A stretch of 64,000 nt of DNA from Propionimicrobium sp963511305 (GTDB taxonomy: Bacteria; Actinomycetota; Actinomycetes; Propionibacteriales; Propionibacteriaceae), in NCBI GenBank assembly GCA_963511305.1, contig CAUPIJ010000002.1, positions 61,994 through 125,993 on the forward strand. The letters run 5' to 3'. Positions within the stretch are counted from its first letter, which is position 1; every line of letters begins with the position of its first letter. Shown here in pieces: positions 41,690 to 51,293 of this stretch. A program made the translations under genes and the position numbers. The notes below the pieces were generated by a model. That model saw only the letters and a program-made list of their open reading frames with translations. It did not search any database and was not told the DNA's origin.

Positions 41690-42811
41690 TTAAACCCTGG
41701 CTCGGGCGCTGATGGCCTCTCGGTAGTAGTCCAGTAGCTGGTCGCAGAGCTTCTCCCAGCTGCGCTGCTCGGCTCTGGCGCGCCCGGCCGCACCGAAGAT
41801 CTTGCGCTTGTGCTCGTCGGCCACCAGATCTGCCACGTATTGGCGAAGCGCGTCCAAATTCCCCGGCGGGTAGAGCCGGCCGTTGACGCCGTCAGCCACG
41901 ATATCGATCGGGCCGCCGCTGCCGGTCGCGACGACCGCTAGCCCAGAGGCCTGCGCCTCCTGCAGGGTCTGACCAAACGTTTCGGTCTCGCCTGGGTGGA
42001 CGAAGATATCAGCGCTGGCTAGGTGTATCGGTAGATCCTCGCCAGTCTTCATGCCGGTGAAGATAGCACCGGGCAGCTGCTGCTGCAGTTCGTCGCGCTT
42101 CGGGCCGTCGCCGATTATTACCAGCTTGACGCCGGGAATGTCGCTCAGCACAGCCAGGTCGGAAACCTGCTTCTCGCGGCCGAGCCTGCCCATGTAGGCC
42201 ACCACTGTCTCGCCGTTCGGCGCCCATTCCTCATGCAGCTGGTGGCTGCGCTTGTTCGGGTGGAAGCGCTCGGAATCTACGCCGCGTCCCCAAACCTTTA
42301 CCCTCTCGAAGCCGCGATCGATGAGCTGCTGCTGGGTGGCGGTGGAGGGCGCGAGCGTCAGCGTCGCCGAATTGTGCATGCGCTTAACTAAGCGCCAGAA
42401 GAACGGTTCGGCTGCCGGATAGCCATAGCTGGCCACATACTTCGGCACCTCGGTCTGATACAGCGCAACGGTTGGGATGCCGAGCTTGTTTGCCGCCTGC
42501 ATTCCGCTGTTGCCGAGCGCGAATGGCGCGGCCAGGTGTACCACGTCCGGCGCGAACTGCGAGAGCATTTTCTTGACCGTGCGGTTGCTGGTGGTCGACA
42601 GGCGCAGTTCCGGATACCAGGGCAGGCTTAGTGATGGGGTGCCGTAGACGGGGAAGCCGGCGTACGTGTCAGGCGTGCCGTCCGGGTGTTCCGGAACGAT
42701 GACTATTGCCTCGTCGCCTTGTCTGCGAAGGTGCTCCAAGACCCTAAGAACTGAATTGGTTACGCCATTAATGCTGGGCAGAAAGCTTTCAGAGACAAAA
42801 GCAACTCGCAT
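41690..42811 (-). CDS. MgtA-like GDP-mannose-dependent mannosyltransferase (GT4)
   Basis: A 373-residue GT-B glycosyltransferase. MRVAFVSESFLPSINGVTNSVLRVLEHLRRQGDE closely matches the N-terminus of actinobacterial MgtA/PimB-type alpha-mannosyltransferases. The donor motif ETETFGQTLQEAQASGLAVVA is near the C-terminus. It probably works in envelope glycolipid or lipoglycan synthesis at the inner membrane face. The ATG at 42811 is chosen by homology to this start. An in-frame extension to 42958 runs through the riboswitch-like region and is rejected. Confidence 0.88.
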   Translation of the reverse strand: MRVAFVSESFLPSINGVTNSVLRVLEHLRRQGDEAIVIVPEHPDGTPDTYAGFPVYGTPSLSLPWYPELRLSTTSNRTVKKMLSQFAPDVVHLAAPFALGNSGMQAANKLGIPTVALYQTEVPKYVASYGYPAAEPFFWRLVKRMHNSATLTLAPSTATQQQLIDRGFERVKVWGRGVDSERFHPNKRSHQLHEEWAPNGETVVAYMGRLGREKQVSDLAVLSDIPGVKLVIIGDGPKRDELQQQLPGAIFTGMKTGEDLPIHLASADIFVHPGETETFGQTLQEAQASGLAVVATGSGGPIDIVADGVNGRLYPPGNLDALRQYVADLVADEHKRKIFGAAGRARAEQRSWEKLCDQLLDYYREAISARARV

Positions 42812-42921
42812 GAATATAACCTTAGCGCCTTGGCCATTCGAGGTGGAAAATCGCGCGCCGAGCGCAATCGTTTTGGGCTGGTATTGGAATTTAATCCGCT
42901 CCACGGGCACAATTGGCTGTT

Positions 42922-43005
42922 GGAGGGGAGTAACCTCACATGTGCTGGTCGTCATCACGAAGTATTTCTTCCGGCCACACAGCGATCAATCGCGGCCAGA
43001 CCTCC
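42922..43005 (+). ncRNA. Candidate yybP-ykoY manganese riboswitch
   Basis: The sequence begins GGAGGGGAGTAACC and ends GGCCAGACCTCC, so GGAGG pairs with CCTCC to close the element. GGGGAGTA, CGTCATCACGAAG and AGACCT resemble the conserved blocks of the Mn-sensing yybP-ykoY family. It lies just upstream of a TerC-family gene, the class of gene this riboswitch usually controls. A GGCTTAAGCC palindrome follows at 43018. Identification is by eye and needs a covariance model. Confidence 0.55.
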
Positions 43006-43041
43006 TAGTTATTTTTTGGCTTAAGCCTAAGGAAGGTTCTA

Positions 43042-44043
43042 ATGCATGTAACGCCGATGGCCTGGATAATTACCATGGTCATTCTCACCGGAGTGCTCGT
43101 TTTCGACGTCATCATGATGAAGAAGAAGCCGCATGAGCCGTCGATGAAGGAATGCACGATCGCAATCTCCATCTACGTCACCTCGGCGATTCTTTTTGCG
43201 GCAGGCATCGGGTTGTTCGCACACCCCACAGACCCGACCAAGACGAGTTGGACGTACGCCACCGAATTCATCGCCGGTTATTTGACGGAGTATTCGCTGT
43301 CGATCGATAACCTATTCGTCTTCATCATCATCTTGAGCAGCATGAAGGTGCCCCGCAAGTACCAGCAGTTCGCTCTGATGCTGGGCATCATCCTGGCGCT
43401 GATCTTCCGTGGTATTTTCATCGCTCTCGGCGCGGTGATCATCAACACCCTAGCTTGGGCGTTCTTCATTTTCGGTGCGTTCCTGCTCTACACCGCTTGG
43501 AAGCTGGTGGACGACTACCGCAAGCCCGAGCACGAGGAGTCAGCGCCGTCTGATAACAAGCTGATGCGCTGGGTCAAGAAGGTTCTTCCCTCGACCGATG
43601 AATACCATGACACCCACCTGAGTGTGAAGATCGACGGCAAGCGCGTGGTCACCCCACTGTTCTTCGTGTTTGTTGCGCTCGGCTCGATCGACATCATGTT
43701 CGCGCTCGACTCGATCCCGGCCATCTTCGGCCTGACCCAGGAGCCGTACCTGGTCTTCACCGCCAACTTCTTCGCCCTGATGGGTCTGCGTCAGCTGTAC
43801 TTCCTGCTGGGTGGCCTGCTAAAGCGTCTGGTCTACCTGTCGCTTGGCTTGTCCTTCATCCTGGCGTTCATCGGCGTCAAGTTGCTGCTGCACGCCGCGC
43901 ACCACTACGGTTGGATCGGCTGGGAGGTGCCCACCTGGCTATCCCTGGTGGTCATCATCGTGACGCTGGTAATCACCGCGGTGGCAAGCCTGATGAAGAC
44001 CAGGCACGCCCCGAAGCTGACCAGCGAAAGGGAGCTCAGCTAG
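43042..44043 (+). CDS. TerC/Alx family membrane protein (putative Mn exporter)
   Basis: A 333-residue protein with about eight or nine membrane helices. The TerC hallmarks EFIAGYLTEYSLSIDNLFVFIIILSSM and DIMFALDSIPAIFGLTQEPYLVFTANFFALMGLRQLYFLLGG contain the conserved acidic residues in helices that bind metal in this family. Alx/TerC members export Mn or load exoenzymes with it. The upstream Mn-riboswitch-like leader supports a manganese role. ATG is preceded by AAGGAAGG. Confidence 0.92.
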   Translation: MHVTPMAWIITMVILTGVLVFDVIMMKKKPHEPSMKECTIAISIYVTSAILFAAGIGLFAHPTDPTKTSWTYATEFIAGYLTEYSLSIDNLFVFIIILSSMKVPRKYQQFALMLGIILALIFRGIFIALGAVIINTLAWAFFIFGAFLLYTAWKLVDDYRKPEHEESAPSDNKLMRWVKKVLPSTDEYHDTHLSVKIDGKRVVTPLFFVFVALGSIDIMFALDSIPAIFGLTQEPYLVFTANFFALMGLRQLYFLLGGLLKRLVYLSLGLSFILAFIGVKLLLHAAHHYGWIGWEVPTWLSLVVIIVTLVITAVASLMKTRHAPKLTSERELS

Positions 44044-44084
44044 CAAGTTGAGCCAAAACCGGCTAGTCGTTAAGAGCTGAAGCT

Positions 44085-44735
44085 CTACCAACCGCGTTGA
44101 CGCCACTGCTCTAGTTGCCCACGTTCGGCTCCTAGGGTGGTGGCGTCGCCGTGTCCGGGGTGAATGACGGTGTCGTCGCCGAAGACGTCGAAGATCTTCG
44201 TGGTGACGTCGTTCAGCAGGCTCTCGAAGTTTTCTTTGCCGTCGGTCTTGCCGACACCGCCGGGAAACAGCGAGTCGCCGGTGAAGATGTGTGCCGGACC
44301 ATCCTCGGGTTCAAGCGCCACCGCGATCGAGCCCGGGGTATGACCGACTAGGCCGATGATCTCCAACAGGCTCTCGCCAACCACGAAATGATCCTTGTCC
44401 CAGACCGGCTCGCTGATCACGCCGGTCTCGTCTGCGATTGCATGGGCATCGTCCTCGCCGGCCAGCACCTGGGCTTCGCACGAAGAGGCGATTGCCCTGA
44501 GAGCCTGGACGTGATCCTGATGCCGGTGAGTGGTGAGAATATAACCCAGCTCGCTATCCCCGACGAGCTTCTTGATCAGCTCGGGGCTGTCGGCCGCGTC
44601 GATCAGCAGCGCTGAGCCCTTGTCCGGCACCAGAAGGTAGGTGTTGTTGTCCAGCGCTGAGACGCTCGCCTTAGTGACTGTGATATCTGCGACCCGAAAA
44701 CTGATCGGATCGCCGAATGGTTCAACGTGATACAT
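44085..44735 (-). CDS. MBL-fold hydrolase (glyoxalase II-like)
   Basis: A 216-residue metallo-beta-lactamase-fold protein with the zinc motif THRHQDH, later GHTPGSIAV and HPGHGDAT. The classical HxHxDH is modified to HRHQDH, which keeps the ligands. It resembles hydroxyacylglutathione hydrolase-like thioesterases; in a mycothiol-using organism the thiol ester partner could be mycothiol. It lies 18 nt downstream of the mycothiol-dependent-family gene on the same strand, so they probably form an operon. Confidence 0.88.
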   Translation of the reverse strand: MYHVEPFGDPISFRVADITVTKASVSALDNNTYLLVPDKGSALLIDAADSPELIKKLVGDSELGYILTTHRHQDHVQALRAIASSCEAQVLAGEDDAHAIADETGVISEPVWDKDHFVVGESLLEIIGLVGHTPGSIAVALEPEDGPAHIFTGDSLFPGGVGKTDGKENFESLLNDVTTKIFDVFGDDTVIHPGHGDATTLGAERGQLEQWRQRGW

Positions 44736-44753
44736 GTTTCTCCTCAGAGGCGA

Positions 44754-45485
44754 TTATGGCAGATAGTCATGCGGCGGCAGGTCGAGTTCGATCATTCGGC
44801 TCTTGCTCATGCGCCCGGTTAGCCAGCCGAGAAGTAGATTATCTGGCCCGGTAAGCGTGGGCATCGAGATTTTTTCGGGCCCAACCTTCGCTTCAATGCC
44901 GTTGTCAGAGACGATGCGGGCCGACGGAACATGTTTCGTGACGTTAGGCAGCAGGGTGTTGAGCTGTAACAGCCAGGTGGAAACCGGCTCTGTGACATCG
45001 TCGATGGTGAAGCCATGGTCAAGGTCGATGTGGTGCAGCACGGTCTGGTTGAGGCGCAGGACCGTGAGAACGTCGGAGTTCACTTTCAGCCCGTCCGCCA
45101 TCTCGAAAACGAAGCTAGGGCAGATGCTCTGCAGGCACTGGTTCAGCTGGCCGGCGGTGGTGTCGAGAGCCACCTGCAACTCGAGCGCGGTTCGCTCGGA
45201 GCCTCGCTCGAGAGCCTCCTTGCTGGTCCAGGGCAGCGTCACCCGGGTGCCTGCAGGGGCATTCTGGGCGTGACGAACCAGCTGCATGACTATCTCGGCG
45301 TTGATCGCCAGGTGGCTGGCGATGTGCGCTCGCGTCCAGCCGGGCAGCAGCGACGGCTGCTGCCAGTCTTCTTGCGAGATCGCGATGGTATCGCCCAACA
45401 GCTTGCTAGTCTCGTCCAGCTTGTGCTTCTGCAAATCGGAATAGTCCCTGATGCTAGTCAGCTGGCGCAGGCCAAGGTCTTCCAT
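44754..45485 (-). CDS. Mycothiol-dependent maleylpyruvate isomerase-family protein
   Basis: A 243-residue protein with the DinB-like four-helix N-terminal domain. The segment LLPGWTRAHIASHLAINAEIVMQLV, carrying family histidines, matches the MDMPI/DinB-2 motif. The C-terminal part is the smaller MDMPI C domain. Members use mycothiol or other thiols in isomerisation or transfer. The ATG at 45485 has AAAGG upstream. A longer frame with a Pro/Lys-rich N-terminus would run into the uvrA promoter and is rejected. Confidence 0.82.
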   Translation of the reverse strand: MEDLGLRQLTSIRDYSDLQKHKLDETSKLLGDTIAISQEDWQQPSLLPGWTRAHIASHLAINAEIVMQLVRHAQNAPAGTRVTLPWTSKEALERGSERTALELQVALDTTAGQLNQCLQSICPSFVFEMADGLKVNSDVLTVLRLNQTVLHHIDLDHGFTIDDVTEPVSTWLLQLNTLLPNVTKHVPSARIVSDNGIEAKVGPEKISMPTLTGPDNLLLGWLTGRMSKSRMIELDLPPHDYLP

Positions 45486-45607
45486 GCCTTTAGCAAACCA
45501 CGACGAGCCAAAGTTGTCAGTTTTTTTGGGCTTCTTTGGCTTGTGCGGCGGTTTCGGCCAGTTCGGCCGTTTAGGGCGGTTTCGCCGAGGGACGTAACAT
45601 TGGAGGC

Positions 45608-48448
45608 GTGATTGATCGGCTAGTAATTCGCGGCGCCCGCCAGCACAACCTGAAGAACGTCTCCCTGGACGTGCCAAGGGATTCCCTCGTCGTCTTCACC
45701 GGGCTCTCTGGCTCGGGCAAGTCGTCTCTGGCCTTCGACACGATTTTCGCCGAGGGCCAGCGCCGCTATGTCGAGTCGCTATCTGCCTACGCCAGGCAAT
45801 TCCTCGGCCAGATGGAAAAGCCGTCTGTCGATCTGATCGAGGGCCTGTCGCCTGCGGTCTCGATCGACCAGAAGTCCACCAGCCGTAACCCGCGCTCGAC
45901 CGTCGGCACGGTTACCGAGATCTACGACTACCTGCGCCTGCTTTATGCGCGCATCGGCCACCCGCACTGCGTGGTTTGCGGCGAGTCGATCGCCAAGCAG
46001 ACTCCGCAGCAGATCGTCGATCAGGTGCTGGCGATGCCCGAGCGTACGCGCGCCCAGGTGCTGGCCCCGATGATTCGTGGTCGCAAGGGCGAATACGTGG
46101 AGCTATTCCGTAATCTTTCCACCCAGGGTTTCGCCAGGGTGAAGGTGGATGGTCAGACTCATCGCATCGCCGAGGTGCCGAAGCTTGCCAAGCAAAAGAA
46201 GCACGACATCGACGTCGTCGTCGACAGGATCTCGGTTAAGCCGGAATCCAAACAGCGCATCACAGATTCCATCGAGACCGCGCTGGAGCTGGCCGGCGGC
46301 ATCGTCACGCTCGATTTCGTTGATCTCGACGAGTCTGATCCCGAGCGCGCCAGGACGTTCTCCGAGAAGATGGCCTGCCCGAACGGCCACAACGTTCAGA
46401 TGGACGAGCAGGAGCCCAGGCAGTTCTCGTTCAACTCGCCGTGGGGCGCCTGCCCGGACTGCGATGGTCTGGGCTTCACCGAGGAGGTCGACCCCGAGCT
46501 GGTGGTGCCGGACACCTCAAAGTCGCTTTCCCAGCGCCCGATCGCGCCCTGGTCAAACCCGCTGACCGCTAAGCACTACAGTCATGTCTTCGAGTCGCTG
46601 GCCGAGCGCGATGGCTTCTCTATGGAGACGCCGTGGCGCGACCTGCCAGCGGCGACCCGCAAGTACATCCTGGAGGGCAACAAGGACGCCGTCGTGGTGC
46701 GCTACCGCAACCGCTTCGGCCGGATGCGCAGCTACACCCAGAAGTACGAGGGCGTGCTGCCCAACGTCAAGCGCCGCTACCTGGAGGCGGAGAGCGACAA
46801 CGCGCGCTCGCGTTGGGCTCAGTACATGCGCGAAGTGCCTTGTCGAGCCTGCTCGGGCAAGCGCCTTAAGCCTTCGACGCTGGCGGTCACGGTCGGCGGC
46901 CTAAACATCGCCGAGCTTTGCGATCTGCCGATCTCGCAGATCAACGATTTCTTCACGCAAATCGAGCTGAGCGAGACCGAGCGCCAGATCGGCCGAATGG
47001 TGCTGAAGGAGATAGCACAGCGCCTGAAGTTCCTGGTCGATGTTGGGCTGGACTACCTGACCCTCTCGCGCGCAGCAGCCACGCTGTCCGGCGGTGAGGC
47101 GCAGCGCATCAGGCTCGCCACGCAGATCGGCTCGGGTCTGGCCGGGGTGCTCTACGTGCTGGATGAGCCGTCCATAGGCCTGCATCAGCGCGACAACGAC
47201 CGGCTGATCGCCACGCTCAAGAGGCTTCGCGATCTGGGTAACACGCTGATCGTCGTCGAGCACGACGAGGACACCATCCGCGCGGCCGACTGGCTGGTTG
47301 ACATCGGACCGGGCGCTGGCACGAATGGCGGCGAGGTGGTTGTTAACGGCACCCTGGACGAGCTGCTCGCCTGCGAGAGGTCGGTAACCGGCGCCTATCT
47401 GTCTGGCCGAAAGTCCATCCCGATCCCAGCCGAACGCAGGGTGGGCAACGGCAAGGAGATCGTCGTGCGCGGGGCACGCGAGAATAACCTGAAGAACATC
47501 ACCGTGCGTTTCCCCCTGGGCAAGGTCGTCGCGGTCACGGGCGTCTCGGGTTCGGGCAAGTCATCGCTGGTCAACTCGATCCTTTACACCGCTCTTGCCC
47601 ACGACATCCACGGCGCCCGCGCGGTGCCCGGCAAACACAAGCAGATCGACGGCGCCGACGAGATCAACAAGATCATTCACGTCGATCAGTCGCCTATTGG
47701 GCGCACCCCGCGTTCGAACCCGGCCACCTACACCGGCGTCTTCGACAAGATCCGCCAGCTCTTCGCCACCACGCCGGAGGCCAAGATGCGCGGCTATCAG
47801 CCGGGGCGGTTCAGCTTCAACATCAAGGGCGGCCGCTGCGAGAGCTGCTCTGGCGACGGCACCATCAAGATCGAGATGAACTTTCTGCCGGACGTCTACG
47901 TGCCGTGCGAGGTCTGCCACGGCGCCCGCTACAACCGCGAGACGCTCGAGGTGCGTTACAAAGGCAAGACCATCTCCGACGTGCTCGACATGCCCATCGA
48001 CGAGGCCGCGGAGTTCTTCGCGCCGATCAAATCGATCTCGCGCCACCTGGATACGCTCGTTGACGTCGGCCTAGGCTACGTGCGACTCGGCCAGCCGGCC
48101 ACTACGCTGTCCGGCGGCGAGGCGCAGCGCGTCAAGCTCGCCACCGAGCTGCAGCGCCGCTCCACCGGGCGCACGATGTACGTGCTCGACGAGCCCACCA
48201 CGGGACTGCACTTTGAGGACATCAGCAGGTTGCTGTTGGTGCTGAATCGCCTTGTAGATCAGGGCAACTCGGTGATCATCATCGAGCACAATCTCGACGT
48301 CATCAAGACCGCCGACTGGGTCATTGACCTCGGACCCGAGGGCGGCGATGGCGGCGGCACGCTGGTCGCAGAGGGCACGCCCGAGCAGATCGCTAAAAGC
48401 AAGAAGTCCTATACCGGCAAGTACCTGAAGCGGGTGTTAGTTGACTGA
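45608..48448 (+). CDS. uvrA: UvrABC excision nuclease subunit A
   Basis: A 946-residue DNA-damage recognition ATPase of nucleotide excision repair. Two ABC-type nucleotide-binding modules (GLSGSGKSSLAFDTIF; GVSGSGKSSLVNSIL; two LSGGEAQR signatures) and the zinc modules (CPNGH..., CRACSGKR, CESCSGDG...CEVCHG) are all present. GTG start. TAACAT ends 7 nt upstream and no proper Shine-Dalgarno spacing exists, so translation may be leaderless. It is divergent from the mycothiol-family gene and overlaps uvrC. Confidence 0.97.
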   Translation: MIDRLVIRGARQHNLKNVSLDVPRDSLVVFTGLSGSGKSSLAFDTIFAEGQRRYVESLSAYARQFLGQMEKPSVDLIEGLSPAVSIDQKSTSRNPRSTVGTVTEIYDYLRLLYARIGHPHCVVCGESIAKQTPQQIVDQVLAMPERTRAQVLAPMIRGRKGEYVELFRNLSTQGFARVKVDGQTHRIAEVPKLAKQKKHDIDVVVDRISVKPESKQRITDSIETALELAGGIVTLDFVDLDESDPERARTFSEKMACPNGHNVQMDEQEPRQFSFNSPWGACPDCDGLGFTEEVDPELVVPDTSKSLSQRPIAPWSNPLTAKHYSHVFESLAERDGFSMETPWRDLPAATRKYILEGNKDAVVVRYRNRFGRMRSYTQKYEGVLPNVKRRYLEAESDNARSRWAQYMREVPCRACSGKRLKPSTLAVTVGGLNIAELCDLPISQINDFFTQIELSETERQIGRMVLKEIAQRLKFLVDVGLDYLTLSRAAATLSGGEAQRIRLATQIGSGLAGVLYVLDEPSIGLHQRDNDRLIATLKRLRDLGNTLIVVEHDEDTIRAADWLVDIGPGAGTNGGEVVVNGTLDELLACERSVTGAYLSGRKSIPIPAERRVGNGKEIVVRGARENNLKNITVRFPLGKVVAVTGVSGSGKSSLVNSILYTALAHDIHGARAVPGKHKQIDGADEINKIIHVDQSPIGRTPRSNPATYTGVFDKIRQLFATTPEAKMRGYQPGRFSFNIKGGRCESCSGDGTIKIEMNFLPDVYVPCEVCHGARYNRETLEVRYKGKTISDVLDMPIDEAAEFFAPIKSISRHLDTLVDVGLGYVRLGQPATTLSGGEAQRVKLATELQRRSTGRTMYVLDEPTTGLHFEDISRLLLVLNRLVDQGNSVIIIEHNLDVIKTADWVIDLGPEGGDGGGTLVAEGTPEQIAKSKKSYTGKYLKRVLVD

Positions 48449-50396
48449 TCCTGCCAGCTACCGTCCAAAACCGGGGTCGATTCCCACCGACCCCGGGGTC
48501 TACCGCTACCTGGACGAGCACGGCAAGGTGATTTACGTTGGTAAGGCGAAGAACCTGCGTAACAGGCTGAACTCGTATTTCGCCGACCCGGACAGTCTGC
48601 ACCCGCGCACCCGCACGATGATGCGCACGGCCGCCAAGATCGAGTGGACCGTGGTGCAAAACGAGCTGGAATCGCTGCAGCTCGAATACACCTGGATCCA
48701 GCTCTACAAGCCGCGATTCAACATCATGTATCGCGATGACAAGAGCTATCCGTGGCTGGCGGTCACCGCCAGCGAGGAGTTCCCCAGGGTCTTCGTCGGC
48801 AGGGGACAAAAGCGCAAGGGCTGGCGCTACTTCGGCCCGTTCGGCACCGCGTGGGCGGTGCGCAACACCCTGGACACCCTGCTGTGGGTCTTCCCGATGC
48901 GCTCGTGCCGCAACGGCGTCTTCAAGCGTGCCCAGGCCTCCGGGCGGCCCTGCCTGTTCGGTTACATCGGCAAGTGCGCCTCGCCGTGCGTCGGCAAGAT
49001 CAGCGCGGAGGAGCACCGCGAGATTGTCAACGAGTTTTGCGCTTTCTGGGCGGGCAAGTCCAACAAGATGGAGCGCCAGCTGCAGCGTCAGATGGAGGAT
49101 GCCTCGGCGAAGCTCGATTTCGAGCAGGCCGCGATCTTCCGCGATCGCCTGGACGCGCTGCGCAAGGCCACCGAGAAGAACGCGATCGTGCTCGACGAGA
49201 GCGCCGAGCTGGACGTAATCAACGTCTGCGACGATCCGCTAGAGGTTGCCGTGCAGATATTTCGGGTGCGTTCCGGGCGGGTGCGCGCCGAGAACTCGTG
49301 GGTGGCAGATCGGGCCAACGACGCGCCGGTCTCCGAACTCCTCGAGTCGTTTCTGCTGCAGATTTACGGCGACGATCACCGCATCAAGACCGAGACCGAA
49401 CAGATTCCGCCAGAGATCCTGCTGCCCGAGCTGCCCTCGACGGCACCCCTGCTCGAGGAGCTGCTTAGCGAGAAGGCGGGCAGAAAGGTGCGCCTGCACG
49501 TGCCCAAGCGCGGCCAGAAGCTCGACCTATTAGACACCGTAGGCAAGAACGCCGAACAGGCCCTGGCTAGGCATAAGACCAAGCGCGCCAGCGATCTGAC
49601 CACCAGGAGCCAAGCTCTCGAACAGCTCGCCGACGCGCTCGGCCTGGATTCGGCTCCGCTGCGCATCGAGGGCTTCGACATCTCGCACACGCAGGGTCAG
49701 GAGGTCGTCGGCTCCATGGTGGTTTTCGAGGACGGGCTGGCCAGGAAGAGCGAGTACCGACGCTTCACCATCAGGAGCTTCGAGGGCTCCAATGACGTCG
49801 CCGCGATGGACGAGGTGCTGCGCCGAAGGCTGCGCAGGCTGCTCGATGATCGCGAGGCAATGGGAGACGACGAGACCCTGATCGACCCCACCACGGGCGT
49901 GCCAAGAAAGTTCTCGTATGCTCCCGCGCTGATCGTCGTCGATGGCGGCCTACCGCAGGTGAACGCGGCCCAGCAGGTGCTCGATGACTTGGGCTTGAGC
50001 TCAGAGATCATGCTGATCGGCCTCGCCAAGCGCCTGGAGGAGGTCTGGATTCCCGGCGAGGAGTTCCCGGTCATTCTGCCGCGCACCTCGGAGGCGCTCT
50101 ATCTGTTGCAGCGGGTTAGAGACGAGTCGCACCGCTTCGCGATCACCTTCCACCGCAGCCGTCGGGGCAAGGCGATGCTTGAATCTGCCCTCGACGACGT
50201 CCCCGGCTTGGGGGAGGTGCGCCGCAAGACCCTGATCAAGGCCTACCCGAGCATGAAGAAAATGCGCGCGGCAACCGTCGAAGAAATCGCGAAACTGCCT
50301 GGCTTCGGCGAGAAGACCGCGCAGGCCATTGTCGAGGCACTGGCCGAGGAAACGACGCCGGTGGCGATCAACACCGCAACCGGCGAAGTCACATAG
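48441..50396 (+). CDS. uvrC: UvrABC system protein C
   Basis: A 651-residue nuclease making both incisions in excision repair. The GIY-YIG domain (PGVYRYLDEHGKVIYVGKAKNLRNRL), the UVR UvrB-binding segment (about 205-240), the RNase H-like UvrC domain (GFDISHTQGQEVVGSMVVFEDG) and C-terminal helix-hairpin-helix (KLPGFGEKTAQAI) are in order. The TTG start overlaps uvrA by 8 nt, giving coupling to the partner subunit. Confidence 0.96.
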   Translation: MTDPASYRPKPGSIPTDPGVYRYLDEHGKVIYVGKAKNLRNRLNSYFADPDSLHPRTRTMMRTAAKIEWTVVQNELESLQLEYTWIQLYKPRFNIMYRDDKSYPWLAVTASEEFPRVFVGRGQKRKGWRYFGPFGTAWAVRNTLDTLLWVFPMRSCRNGVFKRAQASGRPCLFGYIGKCASPCVGKISAEEHREIVNEFCAFWAGKSNKMERQLQRQMEDASAKLDFEQAAIFRDRLDALRKATEKNAIVLDESAELDVINVCDDPLEVAVQIFRVRSGRVRAENSWVADRANDAPVSELLESFLLQIYGDDHRIKTETEQIPPEILLPELPSTAPLLEELLSEKAGRKVRLHVPKRGQKLDLLDTVGKNAEQALARHKTKRASDLTTRSQALEQLADALGLDSAPLRIEGFDISHTQGQEVVGSMVVFEDGLARKSEYRRFTIRSFEGSNDVAAMDEVLRRRLRRLLDDREAMGDDETLIDPTTGVPRKFSYAPALIVVDGGLPQVNAAQQVLDDLGLSSEIMLIGLAKRLEEVWIPGEEFPVILPRTSEALYLLQRVRDESHRFAITFHRSRRGKAMLESALDDVPGLGEVRRKTLIKAYPSMKKMRAATVEEIAKLPGFGEKTAQAIVEALAEETTPVAINTATGEVT

Positions 50397-50422
50397 CTTG
50401 CGCTTTTCGGTAGGCTGGAGGC

Positions 50423-50947
50423 GTGAGTCAAGAAAAGCAAGAAAAGTGGGTCGTTAGCGTTCACGATCTGTCTGGTGACGGCCAGATGCGCGAATTCGAA
50501 GATCGGCTGCCGGCTCCGCAGGATCTGGGCCTCGAGATGGCGAAGGTTCCTGCCGACGACACGCTGGACGTCAGCCTGCGCCTGGAATCCGTGAGCGAGG
50601 GCGTGCTGGTTTCCGGCACGGTCGATGCCGATATCGTCGGCCAGTGCTCGCGCTGCCTACGGGAGATTTCTTGGCCGCAGACTTTCACAGTTCAGGAACT
50701 CGTCTACTATCCGGGCAAGGACGCCGAGGAGGACTCCTTCTTGGTTGAAGACGACGCAATCGATCTCGAGCCGATCATTCGTGAGGCCATCGTTCTTAAC
50801 CTGCCGTTCAGCCCGTTGTGCGACGACGACTGCGCCGGCCTGTGCCCGACGTGCGGGGTAGATCTGAACGAAAATCCAGACCACGAACACGAAGCTCCGA
50901 TCGACGACCGCTGGAGCGCGTTGAAGGGCCTGAACCTGGAAAACTAG
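50423..50947 (+). CDS. DUF177 (YceD-like) protein
   Basis: A 174-residue protein of the YceD/DUF177 family, widely encoded before rpmF. Conserved CSRCLR and CDDDCAGLCPTCGVDLN cysteine motifs suggest metal binding. The homologue has been linked to 23S rRNA accumulation in bacteria and plants. GTG start with TAGGCT ending 6 nt upstream, consistent with a leaderless transcript. Confidence 0.92.
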   Translation: MSQEKQEKWVVSVHDLSGDGQMREFEDRLPAPQDLGLEMAKVPADDTLDVSLRLESVSEGVLVSGTVDADIVGQCSRCLREISWPQTFTVQELVYYPGKDAEEDSFLVEDDAIDLEPIIREAIVLNLPFSPLCDDDCAGLCPTCGVDLNENPDHEHEAPIDDRWSALKGLNLEN

Positions 50948-51101
50948 GTTCCGCGGCGGTTTTGTTTGGCCAGTCAATCGCGATAGCATAGACCGCTGGC
51001 GGATTCGATGCGCTCATTTACAAGCGGCTGATGAGCCCGATGCTGCCTAGAGCTTGAAAATGATAGCGGCTAGAGGCCGCGAAAATCTTAAGGAGAAGAT
51101 A

Positions 51102-51293
51102 GTGGCTGTTCCCAAGCGCAAGATGTCGCGCAGCAACACCCGCTCGCGTCGTTCGCAGTGGAAGACTACCCCTGTGCAGACCGTAGTCTGTGCCAATCCG
51201 GCTTGTGGCGCGCAGCGTCTGCCGCACACCGCTTGCCCGGAATGCGGCCAGTACGGTTCGCGCGGTGAGCGTCGTCAGGTTCTGGACGTTTAA
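51102..51293 (+). CDS. rpmF: 50S ribosomal protein L32
   Basis: A 63-residue large-subunit protein. AVPKRKMSRSNTRSRRSQWK is the canonical start, and a four-cysteine zinc ribbon (C-x4-C ... CPEC) is retained. GTG 51102 follows AAGGAGAAG and is chosen over longer frames starting at 51054. It lies between DUF177 and rnc as usual. Confidence 0.95.
   Translation: MAVPKRKMSRSNTRSRRSQWKTTPVQTVVCANPACGAQRLPHTACPECGQYGSRGERRQVLDV

Noticed and set aside
42812..42958. N-terminal extension of the mannosyltransferase
   Set aside because: The family start MRVAFVSESFLP is at 42811, and the extension reads through the antisense of the riboswitch-like leader.
45486..45677. Pro/Lys-rich N-terminal extension (KPPHKPKKPKKT) of the mycothiol-family protein
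   Set aside because: It overlaps the uvrA promoter and start, its repeats come from GGTTTCG-type intergenic repeats, and an AAAGG-supported ATG lies at 45485.
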